Shown: one piece after another, positions 22,228 through 31,763 of the stretch
Layout: the number at the start of each line of letters is the position of its first letter
How positions within the stretch are numbered: the first letter of the stretch is position 1
Assembly: GCF_001653955.1 (NCBI RefSeq)
Contig: NZ_CP013022.1
Location: 868,001-932,000 of the forward strand
Source of the DNA: Francisella persica ATCC VR-331
Lineage (GTDB): Bacteria; Pseudomonadota; Gammaproteobacteria; Francisellales; Francisellaceae
DNA length: 64,000 nt
Reading direction: 5' to 3'
Translations under genes and position numbers: made by a program
Notes under the pieces: generated by a model
Database searches by the model: none
What the model saw: the letters and a program-made list of their open reading frames with translations, nothing else
Told to the model about the DNA's origin: nothing

Positions 22228-23487
22228 TTAGATTTTTTTGAAAATTACAGATCCATTTGTGCCACCAAAGCCAAAAGAATTATTAAGCACATGATCAATT
22301 TTCATCTTCTTAGCAGTATTTGCAGCATAATCTAAGTTACAACCATCATCTAAATTATGTAGATTGATTGTAGGTGGAGCTACTTGATCTCTTATTGCCA
22401 GTATACTGAATATTGATTCAATAGCGCCAGCTGCACCAAGTAAGTGTCCAGTCATTGATTTTGTTGAACTCATAACTAAATCTTTTTTATATTGGCCAAT
22501 TACTTTTTCAACAACTTGTGACTCTTGAACATCCCCTAGTGGAGTTGAAGTACCATGTGCGTTGACATAATCTATTGCATCAGGGTTATTTTCAAGCCCA
22601 GCATCAGCTAAAGCATTTTGAATACATCTTTCTTGTCCTGGAGCATAAGGCATAGTCATATGATAACCATCTGCAGACATACCAAAACCTATAACTTCTG
22701 CATAGATTTTAGCACCACGAGCTTTTGCTCTTTCATATTCTTCAAGGACAATGACACCAGATCCATCACCAAGCACAAAGCCATCTCTGTCTTTATCCCA
22801 AGGGCGTGAAGCACCTTGTGGATCGTTATTACGCGTTGATAATGCTCTAGCAGCAGCAAATCCCCCCATACCTATCGCATTACTTGCTTTTTCAGAACCA
22901 CCAGCAAGCATAGCATCAGCATCACCACTAGCGATTAATCTAGCAGCCATACCAATATTATGAGCACCTGTAGTACAAGCCGTAACGATTGGCACATTCG
23001 GACCACGTAAACCATGATTTATTGAAATGATGCCAGATAGCATATTCACGATTGAAGATGGAATACAAAATGGCGAAATTTTTGAAGGTCCTTTTGTATC
23101 TATTATAGCTTTAGTAGTTTCTAAAGTCTCGATGCCACCAATACCAGAACTAACACAGACCCCGAACTTATATGAATCTTCTTCAGATACTTTATCAATA
23201 CCAGCATCTTTAAGAGCTTCATTAGCAGCGGCAATACCATAATAGCAGAAAGGATCCACTCTCTTTGCGTCTTTTTTACCTACCAGTTCATCTACATCAA
23301 AATTTTTAATTCTTGCTGCAAATCTAACTTTAAACTCGCTAATATCAGGAGCAGGAGTATCAAAACCAGTTATAGTTTCTACACCACTTTTACCAGCTAG
23401 GATATTAGCCCAAGTTGTAGGGACATCATTTCCTAAAGGTGTTACCATACCTAAGCCAGTAACAACTACTCTACGATTAGATTTCAT
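22228..23487 (-). CDS. fabF: 3-oxoacyl-[acyl-carrier-protein] synthase II
   Basis: FabF elongates acyl-ACP with malonyl-ACP in type II fatty-acid synthesis. The 419-residue protein has RRVVVTGLGMVTPLGNDV, the nucleophile cysteine in VTACTTGAHNIG near residue 170, the two catalytic histidines in NAHGTSTPLGD and KSMTGHLLGAAG, and the terminal NSFGFGGTNGS loop. It is the last gene of the fab cluster, 81 bases after acpP, matching the E. coli gene order. Confidence 0.96.
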   Translation of the reverse strand: MKSNRRVVVTGLGMVTPLGNDVPTTWANILAGKSGVETITGFDTPAPDISEFKVRFAARIKNFDVDELVGKKDAKRVDPFCYYGIAAANEALKDAGIDKVSEEDSYKFGVCVSSGIGGIETLETTKAIIDTKGPSKISPFCIPSSIVNMLSGIISINHGLRGPNVPIVTACTTGAHNIGMAARLIASGDADAMLAGGSEKASNAIGMGGFAAARALSTRNNDPQGASRPWDKDRDGFVLGDGSGVIVLEEYERAKARGAKIYAEVIGFGMSADGYHMTMPYAPGQERCIQNALADAGLENNPDAIDYVNAHGTSTPLGDVQESQVVEKVIGQYKKDLVMSSTKSMTGHLLGAAGAIESIFSILAIRDQVAPPTINLHNLDDGCNLDYAANTAKKMKIDHVLNNSFGFGGTNGSVIFKKI

Positions 23488-23568
23488 AATTTAAATTAAC
23501 CTGTTTATAATTCATTGTAGAAAAAAGTATGAAAACGCCATTCATACTGACTTTGAGATTAATTTTGA

Positions 23569-23811
23569 TTAGTTTACTTTAGAGTCGATATAGTCGTAAA
23601 CATCTTTAACAGTTCTGATTTTCTCAGCATCTTCATCTGGAATCTCAGTATCAAATTCTTCTTCTAGAGCCATTACAAGTTCAACTGTATCTAGAGAGTC
23701 AGCACCTAAATCATCGATGAAAGAAGCTTCTGGTTTTAGATCTTCTTCTTTAACACCTAGTTGCTCAACTATGATAGAGTTTACTTTAGCATATACTTCA
23801 TTCGCGCTCAT
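23569..23811 (-). CDS. acpP: Acyl carrier protein
   Basis: This 80-residue acidic protein carries growing acyl chains on a phosphopantetheine arm attached to the serine in [20 protein letters not shown]. The length and the helix pattern [16 protein letters not shown] are those of bacterial AcpP. The coding start at 23811 is preceded by AAGGAAAAAAAA, an acceptable ribosome-binding site. It lies between fabG and fabF as in other gammaproteobacteria. The prosthetic group comes from coenzyme A, whose supply here depends on coaX acting on imported pantothenate. Confidence 0.96.
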   Translation of the reverse strand: MSANEVYAKVNSIIVEQLGVKEEDLKPEASFIDDLGADSLDTVELVMALEEEFDTEIPDEDAEKIRTVKDVYDYIDSKVN

Positions 23812-23909
23812 TTTTTTTTCCTTCTTATTTTTTAGTTTTGAAAATTTAAAAACCTTATCCGTGTCAATAATATTATTTTTTAATCATTTTTGCAATAATT
23901 TTGCAAAAT

Positions 23910-24650
23910 TTAAGCCATATACATACCACCATTAACATGAAGAGTTTGTCCTGTTATATATTTAGCCTCCTCAGAAGCTAAGAAAGCTACTGCTGCAGCG
24001 ATATCTTTTGGTTCACCCATCTGTCCTGAAGGGATCTTAGTAACAATAAAAGATTTCTGCTCATTAGTTAGTTTATTAGTCATATCTGTAGCTATAAATC
24101 CAGGAGCTACAACGTTTACTGTTATATTGCGGCTAGCAACTTCGTAAGCAAGAGATTTTGAGAAACCTATTACACCTGCTTTAGCTGCGCAGTAGTTAGT
24201 TTGTCCTGGATTACCAGCTGATCCAACCACAGAGCCTATAGAGATAATTCTGCCCCATCTTTTTTTCATCATACCGCGTACACACTCTTTTGATATACGA
24301 AAGATTGAGCTTAGGTTAGTATTTATAACTGATTGCCATTCATCTTCTGACATTCTCATCATTAAGTTATCCCTAGTGATACCAGCATTATTGACTAGAA
24401 TATCTATTACTAGGTTCTCAGCTTTTATTTCAGCAAAGAAATTTTGAATACTTTCAATATTTAAATTTAAGACTAATCCTTTTACTTTAACTCCTTTTCC
24501 TTTCATTGAGTTCTCAAATTTTTCCGCAGAAGCTTGACTAGTTGCAGTACCTATTACAGTAACACCTTTGTTTGCTAATGCATGGGCAACTTCAAAACCT
24601 ATACCTCTACTTGCACCTGTAACCAGAGCAACTTTTTCATTCAAAGACAT
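23910..24650 (-). CDS. fabG: 3-oxoacyl-[acyl-carrier-protein] reductase
   Basis: FabG reduces 3-oxoacyl-ACP with NADPH. The 246-residue short-chain dehydrogenase has the cofactor loop VTGASRGIGFEVA, the VNNAGITRDNLMMRM segment, the catalytic Ser in IISIGSVVGSAGNPGQ and the Tyr-Lys pair in TNYCAAKAGVIGFSKS. The C-terminal ITGQTLHVNGGMYMA is typical of FabG. It follows fabD after 14 bases and precedes acpP by 98. Confidence 0.96.
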   Translation of the reverse strand: MSLNEKVALVTGASRGIGFEVAHALANKGVTVIGTATSQASAEKFENSMKGKGVKVKGLVLNLNIESIQNFFAEIKAENLVIDILVNNAGITRDNLMMRMSEDEWQSVINTNLSSIFRISKECVRGMMKKRWGRIISIGSVVGSAGNPGQTNYCAAKAGVIGFSKSLAYEVASRNITVNVVAPGFIATDMTNKLTNEQKSFIVTKIPSGQMGEPKDIAAAVAFLASEEAKYITGQTLHVNGGMYMA

Positions 24651-24664
24651 TTATTAATCTCCTT

Positions 24665-25585
24665 TTAAATATTTTCTAAGCTATCAACACTATTTGTATC
24701 TTTTATAACTAGTGATTTATCTATTCTTTTGATTAGTCCAGATAAAACCTTGTTAGGACCACATTCAATAAATTCTGTGACTCCAAGTTTGACAATCTTT
24801 TCGACAGATTGTGTCCAAAGTACTGGCTTATATAGTTGTTTAATAACGGCTGTTTTTATTTCTACTGGATTTGCATGTGATTTAGCATCGAAATTTTGTA
24901 CAACAGCAGTAGTAGGCTTTTTGAACTCTACATTATTTAACTCGGCTTCAAATTTATCTGCTGCATCTTTCATTAAAGAGCAGTGTGAAGGTACACTAAC
25001 AGCAAGTATCTGAGCACGTTTTGCACCTTTTTCTTTTGCTATTTTATTAGCTTTCTCTACAGCAGCTTTTTCACCGGAGATAACAACTTGTCCTGTTGAG
25101 TTAAAGTTTGCAGCCTCAACAACACCAGCATCAGCTGCTTCTTGACAACATTTAATTACATCATCACTAGATAAACCTAGAATAGCACTCATAGCACATT
25201 CTTTGTCAGTAATAGCATTTTGCATTAATTTGCCGCGTTTAGAAACAAGTTGTAAAGCATCTTTGTATGAAATGCACCCAGCTGCCAGTAGAGCAGTATA
25301 CTCACCTAAGCTATGTCCAGCAAAGTATTCTACTTTTAACATTGGTTTTTGCTCTTTTAAGACTTTATATATAGCGTAACTAGTGGCAAGTAATGCTGGT
25401 TGAGTAAACTCAGTTTTATTTAGAGTTTCTTCGTCATTTTGAATAATATTCCATAAGTTATAACTAAGATGTTGTTTAGCTGCATCGACTATGTTTCTAA
25501 AAGTCTCAAAATTTTCATAATAATCTTGGAGCATTCCTAGTTTTTGTGAACCTTGACCAGGGAAAACTATAGCTATTTTTGACAT
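24665..25585 (-). CDS. fabD: Malonyl-CoA:ACP transacylase
   Basis: FabD loads malonate from CoA onto ACP. The 306-residue protein starts IAIVFPGQGSQKLGML and has the nucleophile elbow GHSLGEYTALLAAG near residue 95, a Gln-rich TEFTQPALLATSYA segment and the catalytic His in SVPSHCSLM. Length and motifs are normal. It sits between fabH and fabG on the same strand; the gap from fabH is 47 bases and AAGAGG is seen before the start. Confidence 0.95.
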   Translation of the reverse strand: MSKIAIVFPGQGSQKLGMLQDYYENFETFRNIVDAAKQHLSYNLWNIIQNDEETLNKTEFTQPALLATSYAIYKVLKEQKPMLKVEYFAGHSLGEYTALLAAGCISYKDALQLVSKRGKLMQNAITDKECAMSAILGLSSDDVIKCCQEAADAGVVEAANFNSTGQVVISGEKAAVEKANKIAKEKGAKRAQILAVSVPSHCSLMKDAADKFEAELNNVEFKKPTTAVVQNFDAKSHANPVEIKTAVIKQLYKPVLWTQSVEKIVKLGVTEFIECGPNKVLSGLIKRIDKSLVIKDTNSVDSLENI

Positions 25586-25632
25586 AATAATCCTCTTTTT
25601 ATGCTATTAAAAAATAATAAATTTATAAAAGG

Positions 25633-26604
25633 TTATATTGTTGCGATAAAACCGCCCCAGACAAATCCAGCTCCGAATGCTTCAGAGATGATTGTATCGC
25701 CAGGTTTGATTTGATTTGTTCTTACAGCATGATCTAAAGCCAACGGGATAGAGGCTGCTGATGTGTTACCATGGTCTAGTAGTGTTGTGACTACTTTAGA
25801 CATTGGCATGTCAATTTTTTTTGCAGTTGAGTTAAGTATTCTATAGTTTGCTTGATGAGGTACAAGCCAATCAATATCACTAGCTTTTATTTTAGCTTCT
25901 TGTATTAGTTCATCAGCTAATGAAGATAAGCGTGAAACAGCAAATTTAAAAACTTTATTACCTTCCATTATTAAGTAAGGATCAATATTTATGCTTTGTC
26001 CTCTTGAAGTTGGTAAATTATTTGGGACATTCAGCATATCCAAACACGAGCCATCTGTGAAAAGTAAAGATGATAATATCTTTTTTTCTTGGCTTGTTGA
26101 AATTACAACAGCACCAGCACCATCACCAAAAAGTACACATGTTGAGCGATCATTCCAATCTAAGACACGCGTCATTTTTTCAGCACCGATTACGAGAATA
26201 TTTTTTGAGACACCAGTCTCTATGTACTGCTTAGCGATATCTAGAGCATAAACAAATCCACTACAAGCAGCTGAAATATCAAAACAGCGCACCTTGAAAT
26301 TATCTATTTGTAGGTTCTTATGAATCATCGAGGCTGTTGAAGGCATTATAAAATCAGGGGTACTTGTTGCAACAATTATCGTATCGATATCATTAGCAGT
26401 TAGTTGCGCTGCTTCAAGAGCTTTTTTAGCTGATTGTGTAGCCATATAGCTTGTTGTTTCTGTTTCATTAGCGCAATGACGTCTTTCTATACCGACTCTT
26501 TGTTTGATCCACTCATTTGAAGTATTAACAAATTTACTTATATCTTCATTAGTTAATATTTTTTCAGGCAAGTAACTTCCAGTACTTAGTATTTGTGCAA
26601 ACAT
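25633..26604 (-). CDS. fabH: 3-oxoacyl-[acyl-carrier-protein] synthase III
   Basis: FabH starts fatty-acid synthesis by condensing acetyl-CoA with malonyl-ACP. The 323-residue protein has the catalytic cysteine in CFDISAACSGFVYALDIA near residue 113, the histidine in WLVPHQANYRI and the asparagine in HGNTSAASIPLAL, with the C-terminal GFVWGGFIATI. It is separated from plsX by about 100 bases, in which I see no clear terminator. Confidence 0.96.
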   Translation of the reverse strand: MFAQILSTGSYLPEKILTNEDISKFVNTSNEWIKQRVGIERRHCANETETTSYMATQSAKKALEAAQLTANDIDTIIVATSTPDFIMPSTASMIHKNLQIDNFKVRCFDISAACSGFVYALDIAKQYIETGVSKNILVIGAEKMTRVLDWNDRSTCVLFGDGAGAVVISTSQEKKILSSLLFTDGSCLDMLNVPNNLPTSRGQSINIDPYLIMEGNKVFKFAVSRLSSLADELIQEAKIKASDIDWLVPHQANYRILNSTAKKIDMPMSKVVTTLLDHGNTSAASIPLALDHAVRTNQIKPGDTIISEAFGAGFVWGGFIATI

Positions 26605-26700
26605 TATATAGTTATACCTACTTTAAATTATGATTAACAACAAAAAACCATAAGCTTCCGCACTTTCGCTTGATATTTATTGTAGCATGAATAAGAAAGA

Positions 26701-27747
26701 TTAAAGAACTTTTTCTAAAGATTCCTGAATTGTTTTAGGAATATTGTATTTAATTTCTTTGATAGCTTCATAGATCGCAGTCTCAAAAGCATTAGCACTT
26801 GCGCCACCATGGCTTTTAACCACTATTCCAGTTAAACCTAGTAGTGATGCACCATTAAAGCTATCAAGATTCATACCTTTTTTCATTTTTTTGAATATTG
26901 GTAATGCCATTATTATAGGAACTTTCATTAGCCAGGAGCTTTCTTGTATTGTATTTTTAATAAGAGACTCTATAAGCCTTAAACTTCCTTCCATTGTTTT
27001 TAGAGAAACATTGCCAACAAAGCCATCACAGACTATTACATCAGTGGTATCATCAAAAATATATTTACCTTCAATGTAGCCATTATAATTAATAAAATCG
27101 CAACCTTGTAATAACTTTGCAGCATTTTTGATATTATCTAGACCTTTCATTTCTTCTTCACCGATGTTTAGTAATGAAACTCTAGGTTCAGCAACACCTT
27201 TTGAACTTGCTGCTAATATTGATCCCATGATTGCAAATTGGAAAAGTTGTTCTGATGTACAAACCACATTTGCACCAAGGTCAAGCATATAAGTTTTACT
27301 AAGCTGTTTAGTTTCTCTGTTGAATGCGGGTAATGCATAAACAATAGCAGGGCGATCAACGCCATTAATAGTTTTTAATACAAATTTTGATGTAGCCATT
27401 AGCGCTCCAGTGTTACCAGCACTGACGCAGGCATCAACAGTGCCATCTTTAACAAGATTAATAGCTACGCGCATAGAAGAATCTTTTTTCTTTCTAACAG
27501 CAATAGATGGTGATTCATCCATACTAACTGTCTCGCTAGCATGATGAATAGCTATTCTTTGTAAAACTGGTAGTTTTATTTTCTTAACTTTTGAATATCT
27601 GTCTAAAGCTCTTTTAACTTTATGATGATCTCCAACTAATACTATTTGTAAATTAGAGTCTTTTTTTACTGCTTCAAGAGCCGCTGGGATAGTAGTATTA
27701 AAACCGTGATCTCCACCCATTGCATCTATAGATATTTTGTAACCCAT
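26701..27747 (-). CDS. plsX: Phosphate acyltransferase PlsX
   Basis: PlsX converts acyl-ACP to acyl-phosphate for phospholipid synthesis. The 348-residue protein has ISIDAMGGDHG at the start, VSMDESPSIAVRKKKDSS (which includes the family motif MDExPxxAxRxKxxSSM), VSAGNTGALMA, and VVCDGFVGNVSLKTMEG near the middle. The end has GVVVKSHG-like GIVVKSHGGASANAF. It lies between rpmF and fabH, the conserved order. Confidence 0.95.
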   Translation of the reverse strand: MGYKISIDAMGGDHGFNTTIPAALEAVKKDSNLQIVLVGDHHKVKRALDRYSKVKKIKLPVLQRIAIHHASETVSMDESPSIAVRKKKDSSMRVAINLVKDGTVDACVSAGNTGALMATSKFVLKTINGVDRPAIVYALPAFNRETKQLSKTYMLDLGANVVCTSEQLFQFAIMGSILAASSKGVAEPRVSLLNIGEEEMKGLDNIKNAAKLLQGCDFINYNGYIEGKYIFDDTTDVIVCDGFVGNVSLKTMEGSLRLIESLIKNTIQESSWLMKVPIIMALPIFKKMKKGMNLDSFNGASLLGLTGIVVKSHGGASANAFETAIYEAIKEIKYNIPKTIQESLEKVL

Positions 27748-27846
27748 AATAGATAAAACTTCCTATATCGCTAATTGTCTATTGCTCATCATTAATAAAT
27801 TAACTTGTTATTTAGATAAGCTGATTAAAAGTGTTGATGGGAAATA

Positions 27847-28029
27847 TTAATCTTCAGATTTAGTTTCTACTACTTTTCTACCTTTATAGAAACCATTAGG
27901 TGATATATGATGTCTTAAATGTAGTTCACCTGTTGATTTATCAGTAGATAGAGTAGGAGTAATTAAAGAATCGTGAGATCTTCTCATGTCTCTCTTTGAT
28001 CTGCTTTTTTTATTTTGTTGTACAGCCAT
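27847..28029 (-). CDS. rpmF: 50S ribosomal protein L32
   Basis: A 60-residue basic protein starting [20 protein letters not shown], the standard N-terminus of bacterial L32, with the later [14 protein letters not shown] segment. It has no zinc-binding cysteines, as in most proteobacterial L32 proteins. It lies between yceD and plsX as in E. coli, with AGAGG before its start. Co-transcription with the lipid genes links ribosome and membrane synthesis; that regulatory reading is inferred from conserved order. Confidence 0.95.
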   Translation of the reverse strand: MAVQQNKKSRSKRDMRRSHDSLITPTLSTDKSTGELHLRHHISPNGFYKGRKVVETKSED

Positions 28030-28074
28030 TTTAGATAACCTCTTAGTGTTTTTTATAATTCTAAATAGTCCATG

Positions 28075-28584
28075 CTACTTGAGTATTTTAAGAATCTCAA
28101 AAGTATTCTTTTTCTCTTGTATAACATTTTCTTGCTCGCTATAGTATGAATGTTTTTTTGTATTTTTACAAGTGCTTGTATCTTTTTTTGGTATTAAAGG
28201 TAGGTCTAAAAGTATCTCTTCTTTAATTACATCCTTTAGATCGATAATTGCACTTTTACATATAAAAGGTTCATGAAGACTACCTTCTACTAGTCTGTCA
28301 TCCTCAGCAATTATTATAGTATTTGTTATGTCAAAATCATGGTCAAATACCTCTAAAGACTCTTGACAAATAAGTTGTAATGTGCTTTTGATTGAATATT
28401 TAATGCAAGCATGACTTTTTTCTTCAAAAAAAGAAAATGAGCATATAAATGTGTGAGGAGTAGCTATGATGAAATCAGAAATCTGGTCAAGCTGCTCAAT
28501 AGTTATCTCAATATTTTTCAATTCTCTTTCTTGCTTGGCAAACATTGAGTAATTTATCTGACTATGCTTACCTTTCATCTTCAC
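28075..28584 (-). CDS. yceD: YceD family protein (DUF177), rRNA accumulation-related
   Basis: The 169-residue protein precedes rpmF and has the layout of YceD/DUF177: an N-terminal strand-rich part (CSFSFFEEKSHACIKYSIKS), a central acidic segment, and the ILLDLPLIPKKD motif near the C-terminus, where the family has LxLPLxPxH. Proteins of this family affect 23S rRNA accumulation. Identity rests mainly on this motif and on the conserved position upstream of rpmF. It is the first gene of the cluster and is divergent from tkt. Confidence 0.85.
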   Translation of the reverse strand: MKMKGKHSQINYSMFAKQERELKNIEITIEQLDQISDFIIATPHTFICSFSFFEEKSHACIKYSIKSTLQLICQESLEVFDHDFDITNTIIIAEDDRLVEGSLHEPFICKSAIIDLKDVIKEEILLDLPLIPKKDTSTCKNTKKHSYYSEQENVIQEKKNTFEILKILK

Positions 28585-28616
28585 TATTACTGGGATATTT
28601 CGTTAGTAATAATTTT

Positions 28617-28645
28617 ATTGTATATAGATTTCTTGTTTTATGAAA
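28617..28645 (-). promoter_or_regulatory. Possible sigma-70 promoter for the yceD-rpmF-fab cluster
   Basis: Read on the minus strand, TTTCAT (28645-28640) is followed after 17 bases by TACAAT (28622-28617), about 35 bases upstream of the yceD start. The -10 element is good and the -35 weak. No other candidate with such spacing was seen in the divergent yceD-tkt gap. Confidence 0.35.
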
Positions 28646-28714
28646 GACTCTATTGTATCATCATACTAGTTTTTTTAAAAAATAACAATCACGTAACTAA
28701 GGGTTAAATTACTA

Positions 28715-30706
28715 ATGGCTTTATCTATTCCGCGCGAGTTTTCAAATGCTATAAGGTTTTTGTCTATTGATGCAACACTCAAGGCTAAATCAGGGCATCC
28801 TGGAATGCCGATGGGTATGGCTGATATTGCCACAGTGCTTTGGACAAGGTTTCTTAAGCACAATCCTAACAATCCATATTGGGTAAATAGAGATAGATTT
28901 GTTCTTTCAAATGGACACGGCTCAATGCTTTTATATTCTTTGTTACATCTAACTGGATACGATGTATCTATTGATGATATTAAAAAATTCAGACAGCTAC
29001 ATTCAAAAACTCCAGGACATCCTGAGTATGGCTATACCCCAGGAGTTGAAACTACAACTGGACCACTAGGTCAAGGAATGGCAAATGCTGTTGGTATGGC
29101 TTTAGGTGAAAAACTCTTATCTCAAAGATACAATACGACAGATTTAAAAGTTATAGATCATTACACTTATGTATTTTTAGGTGATGGATGTTTAATGGAG
29201 GGTATTTCGCATGAAGCATGCTCATTAGCAGGAACTTTAGGTCTAAACAAATTAGTAGCATTTTGGGATGATAATAATATTTCAATAGATGGTGATACTA
29301 GAGGTTGGTTTAGTGACAATACGCCTGGGAGATTTAGGGCTTATGGTTGGCATGTTATAGAAAATGTAGATGGTCATGATTTTGCTGCGATAGAAAAAGC
29401 TATAAATGAAGCTCACGCACAGCAGCAAAAGCCAACATTAATTTGTTGTAAAACTGTAATTGGTTTTGGCTCACCTGAGAAGGCTGGGACTGCTTCTGTG
29501 CATGGTTCACCTTTAAGTGAACAAGAAAGAGCTTCAGCTGCTAAAGAGCTTAACTGGAATTATCAAGCTTTTGAAATACCTCAAGATGTTTACAAATATT
29601 GGGATGCTAAGGAAAAAGGACAAGCTTTAGAGGCAAATTGGCAAAAGCAATGGAATTTATTCAAAGATAGCCCTAAGTTTAAAGAGTTTGAAAGAATTTT
29701 AAACAAAGAGTTACCTGTCGAATTAGAAGCCGCTATTAATGACTATATAGCTTCGCAATTAAGCAACACTATCAAAGTGGCAACACGTAAAGCTTCACAA
29801 ATGGCACTTGAAGTCTTATGTAAGAATATGCCAGAGATGTTTGGTGGGTCAGCTGACTTGACAAGCTCAAATAATACTAAATGGAGTGGTTCAGTCTGGT
29901 TAAATAATACTGAAGAAGGTGCAAATTATCTTTCTTATGGTGTTAGAGAATTTGGTATGGCTGCAATAATGAATGGTCTAAGTTTATATGGTGGCATTAA
30001 ACCTTATGGTGGTACATTCTTAGTATTTAGCGATTACTCAAGAAATGCTATAAGAATGTCAGCATTGATGAAGCTGCCTGTGGTACATGTTATGTCACAT
30101 GACTCTATTGGTTTAGGTGAGGATGGACCAACACACCAGCCTATAGAACATATTCCAAGCTTAAGACTTATACCTAACCTTAATGTTTGGCGACCTGCTG
30201 ATACGGTTGAGACAATGATAGCTTGGCATCAAGCGGTAAAATCAAAAGATACTCCAAGCGTAATGGTATTAACGCGTCAAAACTTAATGCCAATAGTGCA
30301 ATCACAACATCAAGTTGCAAATATTGCTAAAGGTGGCTATCTAGTTAAACACTATGCTGACACTAAATTAACTCTTGTTGCGACAGGATCTGAAGTTGAG
30401 CTTGCTGTCAATGTGGCTAGTGAATTTGAAAAGAAAGGTATAAAGATAAATGTTGCTTCTATACCTTGTGTAGAAGTTTTTGCTGCTCAAACTAAAGAGT
30501 ATAAAAAATCAGTAATAAAAGATGATATTCCCGCAGTTTTTGTTGAAATGGCACAACCTGATATATGGTATAAATATATGCCAAAAGCTGGAGGAGAAGT
30601 AAAAGGAATTTATAGATTTGGTGAGTCGGCACCAGCTGAAGATTTATTTAAGCATTTTGGATTTACTGTAGAAAATATTAGCAATATTGTTGCTAAGTAT
30701 GTGTAA
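28715..30706 (+). CDS. tkt: Transketolase
   Basis: Transketolase moves two-carbon units between sugar phosphates in the pentose phosphate pathway, using thiamine diphosphate. The 663-residue protein has KSGHPGMPMGMADI, VLSNGHGSMLLYSLLHL, TTGPLGQGMANAVG, the ThDP motif GDGCLMEGISHEACSLAG ending in WDDNNISIDG, and in the second domain FLVFSDYSRNA and HDSIGLGEDGPTHQPIEH. It opens a run of five carbon-metabolism genes on this strand, 37 bases before gapA. Confidence 0.96.
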   Translation: MALSIPREFSNAIRFLSIDATLKAKSGHPGMPMGMADIATVLWTRFLKHNPNNPYWVNRDRFVLSNGHGSMLLYSLLHLTGYDVSIDDIKKFRQLHSKTPGHPEYGYTPGVETTTGPLGQGMANAVGMALGEKLLSQRYNTTDLKVIDHYTYVFLGDGCLMEGISHEACSLAGTLGLNKLVAFWDDNNISIDGDTRGWFSDNTPGRFRAYGWHVIENVDGHDFAAIEKAINEAHAQQQKPTLICCKTVIGFGSPEKAGTASVHGSPLSEQERASAAKELNWNYQAFEIPQDVYKYWDAKEKGQALEANWQKQWNLFKDSPKFKEFERILNKELPVELEAAINDYIASQLSNTIKVATRKASQMALEVLCKNMPEMFGGSADLTSSNNTKWSGSVWLNNTEEGANYLSYGVREFGMAAIMNGLSLYGGIKPYGGTFLVFSDYSRNAIRMSALMKLPVVHVMSHDSIGLGEDGPTHQPIEHIPSLRLIPNLNVWRPADTVETMIAWHQAVKSKDTPSVMVLTRQNLMPIVQSQHQVANIAKGGYLVKHYADTKLTLVATGSEVELAVNVASEFEKKGIKINVASIPCVEVFAAQTKEYKKSVIKDDIPAVFVEMAQPDIWYKYMPKAGGEVKGIYRFGESAPAEDLFKHFGFTVENISNIVAKYV

Positions 30707-30743
30707 TAAAAATTTCGCAAGATAATATCTTAAGGAGGGATAA

Positions 30744-31745
30744 ATGAGAGTTGCAATTAACGGTTTCGGTAGAATTGGTCGTTTAGCATTTCGTCAAATG
30801 TTTGGTAAAGATAACATTGAGATTGTAGCGATTAATGATTTAACAAATCCAAAGATGTTAGCACACTTATTAAAATATGATTCTGCTCAAGGTAGATTTT
30901 CAAAATCATCTGTAACAGTAGCAAAAGAAAACTCTATAGTTGTAGATGGTAAAGATATTAAAATATATGCTGAAAAAGATGCAGTTAATTTACCTTGGGG
31001 TGAGTTAAATGTGGACCTTGTTCTAGAGTGTACAGGTTTCTATGTATCAAAAGCAAAATCACAAGCTCATATTGATGCTGGTGCTAAAAAAGTAGTTATT
31101 TCTGCTCCAGCTGGTAATGACCTACCAACTATAGTATTTGGTGTTAACCACGATATCCTAAATGCAGATGACAAGATTATATCTGCTGCTTCTTGTACAA
31201 CTAACTGTCTGGCTCCTATGGCTAAAGGTCTTCATGATTTAGCAACAATTAAAAGTGGCTTTATGACAACTATTCATGCTTATACAGGTGACCAAAATAC
31301 TCTAGATGCTCCTCATGCAAAAAATGACTTCCGTCGTGCAAGAGCAGCAGCTATAAATATAGTGCCTAACTCAACTGGGGCAGCTAAGGCTATTGGTCTA
31401 GTAATTCCAGAATTAGCTGGTAAATTAGATGGTGCTGCTCAACGTGTTCCTGTACCAACTGGATCGTTAACTGAGCTTATTGCTGTAGTATCTAAGAGTG
31501 TAACAGCTGAAGATGTTAACGCTGCGATGAAAGCTGCTGCAAATGAATCTTTTGGTTATACAGAAGAAGAGCTAGTGTCTAGTGATATCATAGGGATCTC
31601 TGAAGGTTCATTATTCGATGCAACTCAAACTAAAGTTACTTCACTAGGTGATAAATCTTTAGTTAAAGTGGTATCTTGGTATGACAATGAAATGTCTTAT
31701 ACAAATCAAATGGTTAGAGTAGTAGAGTACTTTGGAGCTCTATAA
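30744..31745 (+). CDS. gapA: Glyceraldehyde-3-phosphate dehydrogenase
   Basis: GapA oxidises glyceraldehyde 3-phosphate with NAD+. The 333-residue protein has the NAD-binding [15 protein letters not shown], the catalytic Cys151 in [13 protein letters not shown], the [14 protein letters not shown] segment, the phosphate-binding [16 protein letters not shown] and the C-terminal [15 protein letters not shown] very strong AAGGAGGG ribosome-binding site precedes it. It lies between tkt and pgk. Confidence 0.96.
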   Translation: MRVAINGFGRIGRLAFRQMFGKDNIEIVAINDLTNPKMLAHLLKYDSAQGRFSKSSVTVAKENSIVVDGKDIKIYAEKDAVNLPWGELNVDLVLECTGFYVSKAKSQAHIDAGAKKVVISAPAGNDLPTIVFGVNHDILNADDKIISAASCTTNCLAPMAKGLHDLATIKSGFMTTIHAYTGDQNTLDAPHAKNDFRRARAAAINIVPNSTGAAKAIGLVIPELAGKLDGAAQRVPVPTGSLTELIAVVSKSVTAEDVNAAMKAAANESFGYTEEELVSSDIIGISEGSLFDATQTKVTSLGDKSLVKVVSWYDNEMSYTNQMVRVVEYFGAL

Positions 31746-31763
31746 ACACGATAGGTGATATAA

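Noticed and set aside
22618-23242. Several plus-strand frames opposite fabF
   Set aside because: They are shadows of fabF codon usage; none resembles a protein family.
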